NCBI RefSeq assembly: GCF_000434895.1
Contig: NZ_FR892795.1
Coordinates: 85,980-149,979 of the forward strand
Source: Phascolarctobacterium succinatutens CAG:287
Lineage (GTDB): Bacteria; Bacillota; Negativicutes; Acidaminococcales; Acidaminococcaceae
Length of the DNA: 64,000 nt
Reading direction: 5' to 3'
In this document: in pieces, positions 7,965 to 15,817 of the stretch
Position numbering within the stretch: the first letter of the stretch is position 1
Layout: each line of letters starts with the position of its first letter
Program-made: the position numbers and the translations under genes
Notes under the pieces: generated by a model
What the model was told of the DNA's origin: nothing
What the model saw: the letters and a program-made list of their open reading frames with translations, nothing else
The model's database searches: none

Positions 7965-9497
7965 ATGCAACGAATCGCAATTATCGACATCGGCTCCAAC
8001 TCGGCCCGGCTTGTTATCAGCCATATTTATAAGAATGGTGCTTATAATATGGTCTATAACCAAAAAGAAGCACTGCGCCTGAGTCAGAAGGTCGACGAAA
8101 AAAACATGCTTACAGAAGTAGCCTTCAGCAGCACCATCGAAACCATGAAAAGCTTTGCCTATATGTGCAAAATTTATCAGGCTGACAAGACCATTGCCGT
8201 TGCCACCGCAGCCATCCGTAACGCTGCCAACGGCGCCGAGCTTGTTGCGCGCGTTGCCGAAGAAACAGGCATCCAGCTGCACATCATCTCCGGCAATACC
8301 GAAGCCTACATCAGCTACCTTGGCGTTATCAACACCCTCAACGTCAAGGACGGCATCATTTTCGATTTAGGCGGCGGCAGTACCGAGCTGATTCTGTTCA
8401 AGAACCGTAAAATTTTGGAAAGCGTGTCCCTGCCCATCGGCGCGGTCAATACCACCTCCATGTTCAACACCCGTAACGTCATGCCCGCCAATGTTTTCAG
8501 TGATGTCAGCTTCTTTATCATGAGCCGTCTGGAAAAGTACCCCTGGCTCAAGCAGAACGGGCTGCCTCTCATCGGCGTTGGCGGTACAGCGCGTACCGTA
8601 GCCAAAATCATCCAGCGCGAAAAGAAATACCCGGCGACTAAAATCCATAATTATTCCTATACAGCGCAAACCTATCGCAGCTTTTTCAACAGACTGCGCA
8701 ACACAAATCTGGAGCAGCGCAAAAAGATTTCCGGTCTCAGCAGCGAGCGCAGTGATATCATTCTGGCCGGCAGCAGCATTATCAGCTGCCTTTTGGAGGC
8801 CACCGGTGCCAAAAAGCTCATCACCTCCGGCTGCGGCCTGCGCGAAGGCCTGTTCTTCGATTATTATTCCAAAGAAAATCACGTGCCCATTATAGCGAAG
8901 GATATCCTTAAAATGAGCAGGGAAAATGTGTTAAACCTATATGAACCCGACCAGCAGCATTCCAGACACATCACCCATTTGGTGTTATCAATGTTTGACG
9001 GCTGGAGTAAGCTGCACGGCTTACGCAAAAATTATCGCCGTCTGCTGGAAACCGCTGCACTGCTGCATGACATCGGCATCACCATCAATTTCTACAGTCA
9101 CGCACGTCACAGTGCCTATATGATTTTAAATGCCAAGCTCTTCGGACTGACGCACAAAGAGCAGGTTATCACGGCAGCTATCGCCGGCTGGCACAACGGT
9201 GTTTCCAAAAACTATTTCAAGGACCGTTTCTACAAGGAACTGCTTAGCGACGCCAACTGGAAAACCATCAACAAGCTGGCACTGCTGCTGGCATTAGCCG
9301 AAAGCCTAGATTATACGGAAACCTCCCAGATTCACGTTATTGAACCTGGCATCAACAAAAAGACTGCTACCTTAAAGCTCTATGCTCAAGGTATTCCCAG
9401 TATCGAAATGCATCAGATTCAGGAGCATCTGTCATGGTTCAAAAAGATCTTCGGCGTAGAGCTGAAGGTACAGCTGGCAACAGCAGCAGAAGAATAA
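7965..9497 (+). CDS. ppx: Exopolyphosphatase/pppGpp phosphohydrolase (Ppx/GppA with HD domain)
   Basis: This 510-residue enzyme hydrolyses terminal phosphates of polyphosphate and possibly pppGpp. Motifs are intact: DIGSNSARL (8-16), the catalytic Glu in SGNTEAYISYLG (E113), DLGGGSTEL (134-142) and GVGGTART. A C-terminal HD-type domain starts at about residue 320 (TAALLHDIG, then HARHSAYMIL). AAGGAGAAAAGAAAA precedes the ATG. It is monocistronic, with a terminator at 9503-9547, and divergent to ppk and its degenerate paralogue, so synthesis and breakdown of polyphosphate share one control region. Confidence 0.95.
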   Translation: MQRIAIIDIGSNSARLVISHIYKNGAYNMVYNQKEALRLSQKVDEKNMLTEVAFSSTIETMKSFAYMCKIYQADKTIAVATAAIRNAANGAELVARVAEETGIQLHIISGNTEAYISYLGVINTLNVKDGIIFDLGGGSTELILFKNRKILESVSLPIGAVNTTSMFNTRNVMPANVFSDVSFFIMSRLEKYPWLKQNGLPLIGVGGTARTVAKIIQREKKYPATKIHNYSYTAQTYRSFFNRLRNTNLEQRKKISGLSSERSDIILAGSSIISCLLEATGAKKLITSGCGLREGLFFDYYSKENHVPIIAKDILKMSRENVLNLYEPDQQHSRHITHLVLSMFDGWSKLHGLRKNYRRLLETAALLHDIGITINFYSHARHSAYMILNAKLFGLTHKEQVITAAIAGWHNGVSKNYFKDRFYKELLSDANWKTINKLALLLALAESLDYTETSQIHVIEPGINKKTATLKLYAQGIPSIEMHQIQEHLSWFKKIFGVELKVQLATAAEE

Positions 9498-9502
9498 AAA
9501 TT

Positions 9503-9547
9503 CAGCAGCCTCAGTATACGCTTGCGTATGCCAAGGCTGCTGTTTTT
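9503..9547. terminator. Intrinsic terminator after ppx
   Basis: CAGCAGCCT and AGGCTGCTG pair around an inner TATACGCTTGCGTATG hairpin and are followed by TTTTTATTT. A T-tract also follows on the minus strand, so it can stop the convergent gene. Confidence 0.88.
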
Positions 9548-9562
9548 ATTTCATTAGTAATA

Positions 9563-10120
9563 TTATTTTTGAGGTTTATAAGAATTTTTCGCTTCTTTAA
9601 GCATAGCCTTTATTTCTTCTTTATCATTACGTAAAATTTCATCAACTTCATGTTGTAATTTTTCCTCATTATTAAAATCTATTCTTTTTCTAGCCATTAA
9701 AGTAATAGCCTTTATATACACATAAGCTGATACTATTGTAATAGCATATGCAATCCCACTTTCAATAGCAGCACCAACAAAAGAGCCAAATACAGGTATA
9801 AATTTTAAAAGCTCGCCAGCACCTAGCAAAACTACATATCCTCCCAAGTTGGCTACTACTCCAGACGCAACAGTTTTTAAAATATTTTTAGAAAATGTTA
9901 TTCCTATGTCAGAATTAATTCTCGCATACATTGCCCAAATATTAGCAACATTAGCTGCCGCACTTGCACCAGGGACAGGTATAAAAGAACTTCCTGCAGC
10001 AATAAATGCATGAGTCGTAATATCACCCTGTATTTTTTCCGGTAAGCCACCAATAGTATTTTTTTCAAGTGCCTTAAGGCAATCCATGATTACTTTTATC
10101 TCATGAGCTTCGTTACTCAT
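9563..10120 (-). CDS. DUF697-like membrane-associated protein
   Basis: This protein of about 185 residues has a central hydrophobic, Gly/Ala-rich region: SSFIPVPGASAAANVANIW at about 45-65, and two hydrophobic segments at about 90-145 (VVLLGAGELLKFIPVFGSFV and AYAITIVSAYVYIKAITLM). The pattern resembles DUF697 (the C-terminal domain of YcjF and of some membrane GTPases), but here it stands alone without a GTPase. The C-terminus is a charged helix. The start chosen is ATG at 10120; a GTG three codons earlier is too close to the AAAGGG site. Base composition is more AT-rich than its neighbours, suggesting acquisition. The role is unknown. Confidence 0.7.
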   Translation of the reverse strand: MSNEAHEIKVIMDCLKALEKNTIGGLPEKIQGDITTHAFIAAGSSFIPVPGASAAANVANIWAMYARINSDIGITFSKNILKTVASGVVANLGGYVVLLGAGELLKFIPVFGSFVGAAIESGIAYAITIVSAYVYIKAITLMARKRIDFNNEEKLQHEVDEILRNDKEEIKAMLKEAKNSYKPQK

Positions 10121-10260
10121 AAAGTCCACACCCTTTCATAAACTTTCGCTACGAGCTGAAAATTTTTAGTCCTTGCGCTCATTATACTACGTTGTCCCCC
10201 CCGTCAACCATATGTACATATAAAAAGAATTTTCTCTTCTATCTGCTTCAAAGTTAGGAC

Positions 10261-10296
10261 AAAAAAAGGTCTGCATACGCATAAGTATACAGACCT
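10261..10296 (-). terminator. Intrinsic terminator of the antitoxin-like gene
   Basis: On the minus strand AGGTCTG-TATAC ... GCATA-CAGACCT analogue arms are followed by seven T residues, 46 bp after the stop codon of the 50-residue gene. Confidence 0.85.
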
Positions 10297-10341
10297 CAAG
10301 ACAGCATTATAAAATTTTCTATGTTTAGTGGTTTATCATTC

Positions 10342-10494
10342 CTATATATTTAGTTCAGGATATTTTTCCATAAACATTTTTATAGCTTCTTCGGCAGGAA
10401 TTACCCTTCCTGCTTCAATATCACTTAAGCCTTCTAGCAAGGCATTATACAATTCCATGCGAGCTTTTTGTTGTTCATCAGTTTCCATATCCAT
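10342..10494 (-). CDS. Small antitoxin-like protein (50 aa)
   Basis: This short gene opens with ATG at 10494 behind a clear GGAGG site and closes at TAG, with its own terminator downstream. The product (MDMETDEQQKARMELYNALL, then EGLSDIEAGRVIPAEEAI, ending YPELNI) is acidic and helical. Its ALLEGLSDIEAGRVIPAEEA stretch resembles the C-terminal toxin-binding part of RelB/Phd-type antitoxins, which usually read as a helix, then D-(I/L)-x-x-G-(R/K)-x-x-x-x-E-E. No RelE/ParE/Doc-like toxin lies next to it, so it may be an orphan. It could be co-transcribed with the M20 peptidase gene 31 bp upstream. Confidence 0.65.
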   Translation of the reverse strand: MDMETDEQQKARMELYNALLEGLSDIEAGRVIPAEEAIKMFMEKYPELNI

Positions 10495-10525
10495 CAGAAT
10501 AAACCTCCGCCAAAATAATAGCTTT

Positions 10526-11659
10526 TTATTTTACCGCAGCCTTCAAAATACCATGTACAATCAACGCGGTATTATACAAATCCTCTTCCTTAATGTATTC
10601 GTCAACAGTATGCACATGAGCCATGCCAGTGCCCAAAATTACGCTAGGCAGACCGTAAGCATTCAGGAAGTTGGCATCACTGCCGCCGCCGGTTACCGTA
10701 ATATCCGGAGTAAAGCCATGCATTGCGCAGGCATCCTTTGCCAGCGTTACAACATCGCTGTCCTCGGCAACAGCAAAGGAATCATACTTATTATCCACAA
10801 AGACTTCTGCCTTAGCACCGTATTTTTCAGCACTGGTTGCAATGGTTTCTACGATTTCCTTGCAGATAGCCTCCAGCTTTTCCTTGTTACGGCTGCGCGC
10901 ATCGCCTTCAATGGTTACCAGGTCGGGCACAATATTGGTTGCCTTACCGCCGCCGATAATGCCGATATTGCAGGTAGTTTCCTCATCAATACGGCCGTAG
11001 CGTTTAACATCGGCAAGAGCCTTAGCAGCAATCATAATAGAGTTGATGCCCTTTTCCGGCTCCAGTCCGCCATGCGCGGTTCTGCCGATAATGTCGATTT
11101 TATATTTCTTCTGGCCGGGAGCGCCGACAACAATCTCGCCCGGAGCGCCTTCACCATCCAGTGCATAGCCAACGTCGGAACGCAGCTTGGAGCGGTCGAG
11201 GCAACGGGAGCCGTTAACGCCGCCCTCCTCGCAAACTGTAAAGAGTATCTGGATATCACCATGCGGAGCGCCTTCCTCCAGCAGCAGGCGAATACCCTCT
11301 AAAATACCCTCAACGCCGGATTTATCGTCACCGCCGAGAATAGTAGTGCCGTCGCTGTATAAAACGCCGTCCTTTTGGATAACGGTAGTGCCGCCGCAAG
11401 GTTCAACACCGTCCATATGTGCAGAAAGCAGCACGCGTACCGCACCTTCAACTCCTGCGCTGGCAGGCAAAAATGCCCACATATTACCACAGTTGCCACC
11501 CAGCTTTTCACCGGCGTCATCCTCTTCCACCGTAAAGCCGAGAGCCTCCAATTTGCCTTTGAGCAGTTCGAATACCGGACGCTCCTGCAGGCTATGACAA
11601 GGCAGAGCAACAATTTCCTTAAATTCTGCGAGCATACGCTCCTTATTTACTTGCGTCAT
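10526..11659 (-). CDS. M20 family peptidase, PepT-like
   Basis: This 377-residue cytosolic dizinc peptidase belongs to the M20 (PepT/PepV-like) group that cleaves tri- and oligopeptides. Zinc ligands and catalytic residues are visible: His-x-Asp in LLSAHMDGVEP (about 78-88), the bridging Asp in GGDDKSG (about 110), the Glu-Glu pair in VCEEGGVNG (about 142-150), the Asp in ALDGEG, and the late His in GMAHVHTVDE (about 350). The lid/dimerisation domain occupies roughly residues 180-290 (TAHGGLEPEKG). Length is typical. GGAAGATACAC precedes the ATG. The exact substrate is uncertain; PepT is the best guess. Confidence 0.9.
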   Translation of the reverse strand: MTQVNKERMLAEFKEIVALPCHSLQERPVFELLKGKLEALGFTVEEDDAGEKLGGNCGNMWAFLPASAGVEGAVRVLLSAHMDGVEPCGGTTVIQKDGVLYSDGTTILGGDDKSGVEGILEGIRLLLEEGAPHGDIQILFTVCEEGGVNGSRCLDRSKLRSDVGYALDGEGAPGEIVVGAPGQKKYKIDIIGRTAHGGLEPEKGINSIMIAAKALADVKRYGRIDEETTCNIGIIGGGKATNIVPDLVTIEGDARSRNKEKLEAICKEIVETIATSAEKYGAKAEVFVDNKYDSFAVAEDSDVVTLAKDACAMHGFTPDITVTGGGSDANFLNAYGLPSVILGTGMAHVHTVDEYIKEEDLYNTALIVHGILKAAVK

Positions 11660-11735
11660 GTGTATCTTCCTTTCTATGATATAAATTAAGCTCAGCGTGC
11701 CTAAAGGGGTAGCAAATCCGCTAAACTTTTATTCC

Positions 11736-12293
11736 TTAAATTATTCCTGTATGTTCCAGCAAAATTTTGACACCGATAAAAATCAGCACCAAGCCGCCGG
11801 CAACATCAGCTCTCTTGCCGGCCATAGCTCCCAGCTTAAAGCCAGCCAGACCGCCAAAGGCTGCGATAGCAAAGGTCACCACGCCAATCAGTATGGAAGC
11901 GGACCAGATATCTGTATTCAAAAAAGCCAGACTAATACCTACTGCCAAAGCGTCAATACTGGTGGCAATCGCCAGCCCCGCCATCTCCTTCACGCTATAA
12001 TCTTTTTTGACATGGCAGGCTTCGTTTGCTTCACGAATCATGTTGATTCCCAGATAAAGCAATAAGAAAAAGGCAAGCCAATGGTCATATTCCGTAATAT
12101 AATCACGAAACGATACAGCGCCGAAATAGCCTATCACCGGCATCAAAAACTGAAATGCTCCGAACCAGCTGCCGAAGCGCAAAGCTCCGCGTAGTCTGTT
12201 ATCCGGTGTCAGCACCATACTGCCGCAAACGGAAACAGCAAAGGCATCCATCGCCAAGCCAACCGCCAACAGCAACAGCTCTGCTAAACCCAT
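11736..12293 (-). CDS. mntP: Manganese efflux pump MntP
   Basis: This 185-residue integral membrane protein has six predicted helices and the MntP (YebN) signature: LLLAVGLAMDAFAVSVCGSM in the first helix and the paired IATSIDALAVGISLAFL in the fourth, each with the conserved Asp that binds Mn(II). The family exports excess manganese. GAGGGAATG provides the ribosome site. Only 31 bp separate it from the next minus-strand gene upstream, which leaves no room for a yybP-ykoY manganese riboswitch, so it is probably read from the exporter genes' transcript. Confidence 0.94.
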   Translation of the reverse strand: MGLAELLLLAVGLAMDAFAVSVCGSMVLTPDNRLRGALRFGSWFGAFQFLMPVIGYFGAVSFRDYITEYDHWLAFFLLLYLGINMIREANEACHVKKDYSVKEMAGLAIATSIDALAVGISLAFLNTDIWSASILIGVVTFAIAAFGGLAGFKLGAMAGKRADVAGGLVLIFIGVKILLEHTGII

Positions 12294-12324
12294 ATTTTCA
12301 TTCCCTCACTCACTATAAATAACT

Positions 12325-12831
12325 TTATTGCTTATTTTCCTTATGCAACAGCTGCAGCAAGCGTTTATGATCCTTGCTTATCTTAATTACGCGGAATACG
12401 CTTGTCATAAGCATCATCCCCAAGGCAATAGCACTTGCATCCATGCCGGTGGTTATAAGGATGTTCATACCCGTTTCGTAATTATTTTCTATAATTGCCG
12501 CCATACCGCGATACATGCCGAGTCCCGGCACAATCGGGATAATACCCGGAATAACAAAAATCGTTACCGGCTGTTTGAAGACACGCGCCGCCAGCTCGCT
12601 CAAAAGCGAAAGCGCAACCGTGGCAAAAAACATGGCATAAAAAGAATCATACGCTAAATCCTTGCGGATATAGCAATAAACTACCCAGCCTACCGCACCG
12701 ATAAAGCCGCTGATAGGCAGACTTTTACGCGGTGCCTGAAACAGAATACCGAAGGCAGCAGTAGCAATGAATGCAAAGCCAAAGGCTGTAAAATAATTTA
12801 TGCCCACAGCTTCCACCCCCAGTGATACCAT
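12325..12831 (-). CDS. Threonine/serine exporter, C-terminal half (ThrE_2/DUF3815)
   Basis: This 168-residue membrane protein has five hydrophobic segments and the YCYIRKDLAYDSFYAMFFAT and IPGIIPIVPGLGMYRGM stretches of the DUF3815 domain. It corresponds to the C-terminal half of ThrE and works with the preceding DUF1212-like protein as a two-subunit amino-acid exporter. The listed start overlaps the upstream gene by 34 bp. A GTG at 12807, preceded by GGGGGTGG, is an attractive alternative and would leave a 10-bp overlap. The overlap indicates translational coupling. Substrate specificity is inferred from the family. Confidence 0.88.
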   Translation of the reverse strand: MVSLGVEAVGINYFTAFGFAFIATAAFGILFQAPRKSLPISGFIGAVGWVVYCYIRKDLAYDSFYAMFFATVALSLLSELAARVFKQPVTIFVIPGIIPIVPGLGMYRGMAAIIENNYETGMNILITTGMDASAIALGMMLMTSVFRVIKISKDHKRLLQLLHKENKQ

Positions 12832-13589
12832 ACAAGCAGGCTAAATGCCAGACCAATCGCAATGGATGTAGCGAAAAGCATCGCCTCGGCAATACGCGAA
12901 TTACCGGAAATCAAATCACCGGCCATATAATCGCGCAGACCGTTGGTAAAGGCTACACCCGGCAGGAACGGCATCAGCGCACCTACGATGATGTTGGTAC
13001 GCGTGCATTCGCCGTCCATCTCACAGCAAAAAATAGCCAAAGCGCCGATTGCCGCACCGGAAAGCGCATTCTCCCAAAAGGCGCTGGGGCGATAACCACC
13101 CAACTGCTTTAACAGCACCATGGATAATCCTCCGGTAATAAAGGCCGCGATAAAGTCATGGCTGTTGCCGCCAAGCATTGCCGCAAAGGCTGCCGAGCTG
13201 ATTGCCGACGCCATGCAGACACGCCATTCGCCATAGGGCGGTGCCTTATGACGCAGCTCTTCCAGATACGCCAGCGTTTCTTCGTAATTCATAGGCCAGC
13301 GTTTCAGGTTATAGGAAAAATCGTTCACCGCGCTGATGACGCTCAAATTGGTGCTGCGATAACGGATACGGCTGATAATCGTCGCACCCTCGCTTTCCTC
13401 ATCGCCTAAAATAATAACCGTCGGCGTAACAAAAACATGAATATCATGATAGCCGTGCGTATGACAGAAGCGGGAAATAGTGTCCTCCACCCTGGAGGTT
13501 TCCGCACCGTTTTTCAAAAGTGCCTTGCCCATGCCGAGAGCAATATGCAGTGTCTGCTCACGGCTTAAGGGAACAGCTTCCAATCCCAT
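12798..13589 (-). CDS. Threonine/serine exporter, N-terminal half (ThrE/DUF1212)
   Basis: This 263-residue protein begins with a soluble portion (about 1-115, with GKALLKNGAETSRVEDTI, the hallmark of DUF1212) and then carries five membrane helices. The AETSRVED motif and the LPGVAFTNGLRDYMAGDLIS loop are typical of ThrE-type exporters. It overlaps the following subunit and overlaps the stop of the upstream UDG-like gene by one base (TAATG). Together the two products form a complete split ThrE exporter. The driving force and substrate are inferred from the family. Confidence 0.9.
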   Translation of the reverse strand: MGLEAVPLSREQTLHIALGMGKALLKNGAETSRVEDTISRFCHTHGYHDIHVFVTPTVIILGDEESEGATIISRIRYRSTNLSVISAVNDFSYNLKRWPMNYEETLAYLEELRHKAPPYGEWRVCMASAISSAAFAAMLGGNSHDFIAAFITGGLSMVLLKQLGGYRPSAFWENALSGAAIGALAIFCCEMDGECTRTNIIVGALMPFLPGVAFTNGLRDYMAGDLISGNSRIAEAMLFATSIAIGLAFSLLVWYHWGWKLWA

Positions 13590-14281
13590 TACATCTCACC
13601 GCCTAACAGCTGCGCTACTGCCTCTCTAAAGCGGTTGGCCCCGCCCATAGAAGGATGCGGCACAGACATACATTCAACACCGTAACGTGACAGCGTTGTC
13701 GCCGCCTTCTGACCGATGGCAACAATTTTCATCCCCGAACGCAGCTCCAGCAGCATCCGCGCGTACTCAATGCCTACATCAAGCTCGCTCGGTGAGGGCG
13801 TACGGTTAGTCAACAGATTGCCTGCTTTATACGGATGAAACGGGAAAATATTCCAAAGAATAACATCAAAGGACGCAAGTCCATGACTGTTCAGCGCGTT
13901 CCAGACAACAGTATCCGTGGGCTCGTTAAAGCCCTTCAGGCGCTGTGTATTATTCAGCATTGCGCTGCCTGCATCACTCGTGCGGCGGTAATCCCATTCG
14001 CCCAGCACGCTTTTCGGCTCTACATCAGGATGATGCCCCAGCAGAATACGCTCCGAAGTAATAGCAATACCGCTGAAATGACCGCCCTGATAGCCTAAGG
14101 CCTCGGCAATAAACAAATAATGCGCATCAGGACGCAGCTCCAGATAACGGCGCAGATTGGCACTACGGATAACGGGAGCCTGAGGACCTATATCACAGCT
14201 TGTATCAAAATCACGCCAGGGATTAAAAACCTGCTCGCTGTGATAGCTTTGTAATTTATCAAGAAAAGTATTAATCTCCAT
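13589..14281 (-). CDS. Uracil-DNA glycosylase superfamily protein
   Basis: This protein of about 230 residues belongs to the uracil-DNA glycosylase-like fold. It has the first-strand motif FIAEALGYQGGHFSG (about 65-80), the core WNIFPFHPYKAG (about 140-151) and the DNA-contact loop VPHPSMGGANRFR near the C-terminus, the HPS position that inserts into the minor groove. The catalytic acid is not obvious, so it may be one of the atypical UDG-like proteins. The start is placed at the ATG at 14281, because GGAGGG lies five bases upstream of it and is contained within the longer reading frame beginning at 14293. It heads the transcription unit that continues into the ThrE genes and mntP. Confidence 0.82.
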   Translation of the reverse strand: MEINTFLDKLQSYHSEQVFNPWRDFDTSCDIGPQAPVIRSANLRRYLELRPDAHYLFIAEALGYQGGHFSGIAITSERILLGHHPDVEPKSVLGEWDYRRTSDAGSAMLNNTQRLKGFNEPTDTVVWNALNSHGLASFDVILWNIFPFHPYKAGNLLTNRTPSPSELDVGIEYARMLLELRSGMKIVAIGQKAATTLSRYGVECMSVPHPSMGGANRFREAVAQLLGGEM

Positions 14282-14330
14282 AATTCCCTCCATGCATTAT
14301 TATACCGCATAGAGGCAAGTCGTCGCAATA

Positions 14331-14367
14331 AAAATGGATGCGAAGCAATAGTTCCGCATCCATTTTA
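14331..14367 (-). terminator. Intrinsic terminator after the dcuC-like gene
   Basis: AAAATGGATGCG and CGCATCCATTTT pair around a 12-base loop, with a T-tract on both strands. It separates the DcuC-like gene from the UDG operon. Confidence 0.88.
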
Positions 14368-14387
14368 TACTTTAAAAACATCAGATT

Positions 14388-15644
14388 TTAGAACAGCAGC
14401 AGTATCATTCCCACTACCAGCGCCAGGGTAATACCCAAAGCATTACGCTTGCAAACCTCCATCGGGTCTACACCGGCAATGCCTGCGCAGATAATAGTAG
14501 CGCCGGCAATCGGGGAAATAGTACGGCCGAGAGTACCGCCCAAAGCTGCAATAGAGCCCATGTTCATGGTTTCCAGACCAAACTGTGCCGCATGCGGAGT
14601 AACTGCTTCGTTGAACGCAACGGTTGCAGCGTCACCGGAGCCGGAAATAAGTGCCAGCACAAACGGACCAAAGGTAGCAGCAATTTTAACAATACCGGTA
14701 GAATTCAGCATCCAGTTAATCAGCGCCTTAATCAGTCCCAAAGCATTCAGGCCTGCTACGAAAACGCCAACGGAAATGATGATACCGATGATGTTGGCAT
14801 AAGCATCGCCCATGCCGTCAAAGAAGCTCTTAGTCAGCTCAACAGGATTTTTACGGGTTACTGCCAAGGACAGGATTGCACCGATAACCATAGCGTGAGG
14901 TACGCCCATCTTCAGTACAGGCACCAGCTTGGTGCTGCCAAGCAGCAGAATGATAACCGGAACCAGCGGCATGACAGCGAAAAGCGGATTAATGCCGAAG
15001 TTCTCGTCAACACCGGCTTCGCCTTCCGGCGCAAAGCCCCTGTTTTCCTTCAAAACAACAGCCAGAACGGTCAATACAGCTGCAGCAACGATTACACCGG
15101 CTACGGTTGCCAGCATATGATTGGCAATTACATCGGTAATCTGCACGCCTGCCAGCTTAGCGATAACGGCGTTATGTACCAGACCGGGGTTCAGCATACT
15201 GCCGTAGGTACCGGATTTAACGGCAGCTGCGGCCATTGCCGGATGAATGCCTGCAGACATCATAATCGGAATAAAAATTACGCCTACCGCAGCACTGCAG
15301 CCTGCAGCACTGGGGATAGCAATATTAACGACGAAGGTTGCCAGCGTAGCGCCGGGAATAAGCAAAAAGCCCATTTTTTTCAAAACCTTACCAATAGCAA
15401 CAACCAAATGCTTGTCGCAGCCCGTATACTTCATGCACCAGGCAAAGCCCATGCAGGAGCAAACAGAAGTAATCAGACCGGCATTAGTCATACTCTTGGC
15501 AAAAGCATCAAGAGAAGCCATCGGCTTGCCGGCAATGCAACACATCAGAATACCAGCGGCAATCAATACCATTCTGGATTCATGTCGTTTCAACAAAAGA
15601 TAAATTACACCGATAACAACGAGTGCACCTATTATCAGAAACAT
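14388..15644 (-). CDS. DcuC-type C4-dicarboxylate carrier
   Basis: This polytopic membrane protein of 418 residues belongs to the DcuC family of anaerobic C4-dicarboxylate (succinate efflux or fumarate/succinate exchange) carriers. Helices alternate with loops such as NPGLVHNAVIAKLAGV and the late SGSGDAATVAFNEAVTPHA and LGRTISPIAGATIICAG motifs. The start is placed at ATG 15644, seven bases after GGAGGG; the reading frame is open 26 codons further upstream, but that stretch overlaps the ribosome site. Monocistronic. Substrate direction is inferred; succinate export would suit a fermenter that uses fumarate respiration. Confidence 0.88.
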   Translation of the reverse strand: MFLIIGALVVIGVIYLLLKRHESRMVLIAAGILMCCIAGKPMASLDAFAKSMTNAGLITSVCSCMGFAWCMKYTGCDKHLVVAIGKVLKKMGFLLIPGATLATFVVNIAIPSAAGCSAAVGVIFIPIMMSAGIHPAMAAAAVKSGTYGSMLNPGLVHNAVIAKLAGVQITDVIANHMLATVAGVIVAAAVLTVLAVVLKENRGFAPEGEAGVDENFGINPLFAVMPLVPVIILLLGSTKLVPVLKMGVPHAMVIGAILSLAVTRKNPVELTKSFFDGMGDAYANIIGIIISVGVFVAGLNALGLIKALINWMLNSTGIVKIAATFGPFVLALISGSGDAATVAFNEAVTPHAAQFGLETMNMGSIAALGGTLGRTISPIAGATIICAGIAGVDPMEVCKRNALGITLALVVGMILLLF

Positions 15645-15773
15645 CTTCATTCCCTCCATAAAATTATTTTTTTGCATTAATATTATATGTGATAGAACTG
15701 CTTTTGAAAAGTGTATTATCAATTGTATACATAATACTTGTTTTCTTTAGCTAAGTTTATATAGCAAAAGTAC

Positions 15774-15808
15774 AAATACCGTCCCACATTTCTGCGGAAC
15801 GGTATTTT
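15774..15808 (-). terminator. Intrinsic terminator after the LtaS-like gene
   Basis: ATACCGTTCCGCA and TGTGGGACGGTAT pair on the minus strand around a GAAA loop and are followed by TTTGT. Confidence 0.8.
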
Positions 15809-15817
15809 TTAATAACT

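Noticed and set aside
10328..11302. 324-codon plus-strand reading frame
   Set aside because: Antisense to the M20 peptidase and the small antitoxin-like gene; no ribosome site or recognisable domain.
12294..12324. yybP-ykoY manganese riboswitch upstream of mntP
   Set aside because: Only 31 bp separate mntP from the upstream gene, which is too short.
14592..15680. 362-codon plus-strand reading frame
   Set aside because: It lies wholly antisense to the DcuC-type carrier gene; its product is His/Asn/Gln-rich nonsense without family motifs and it has no ribosome site.
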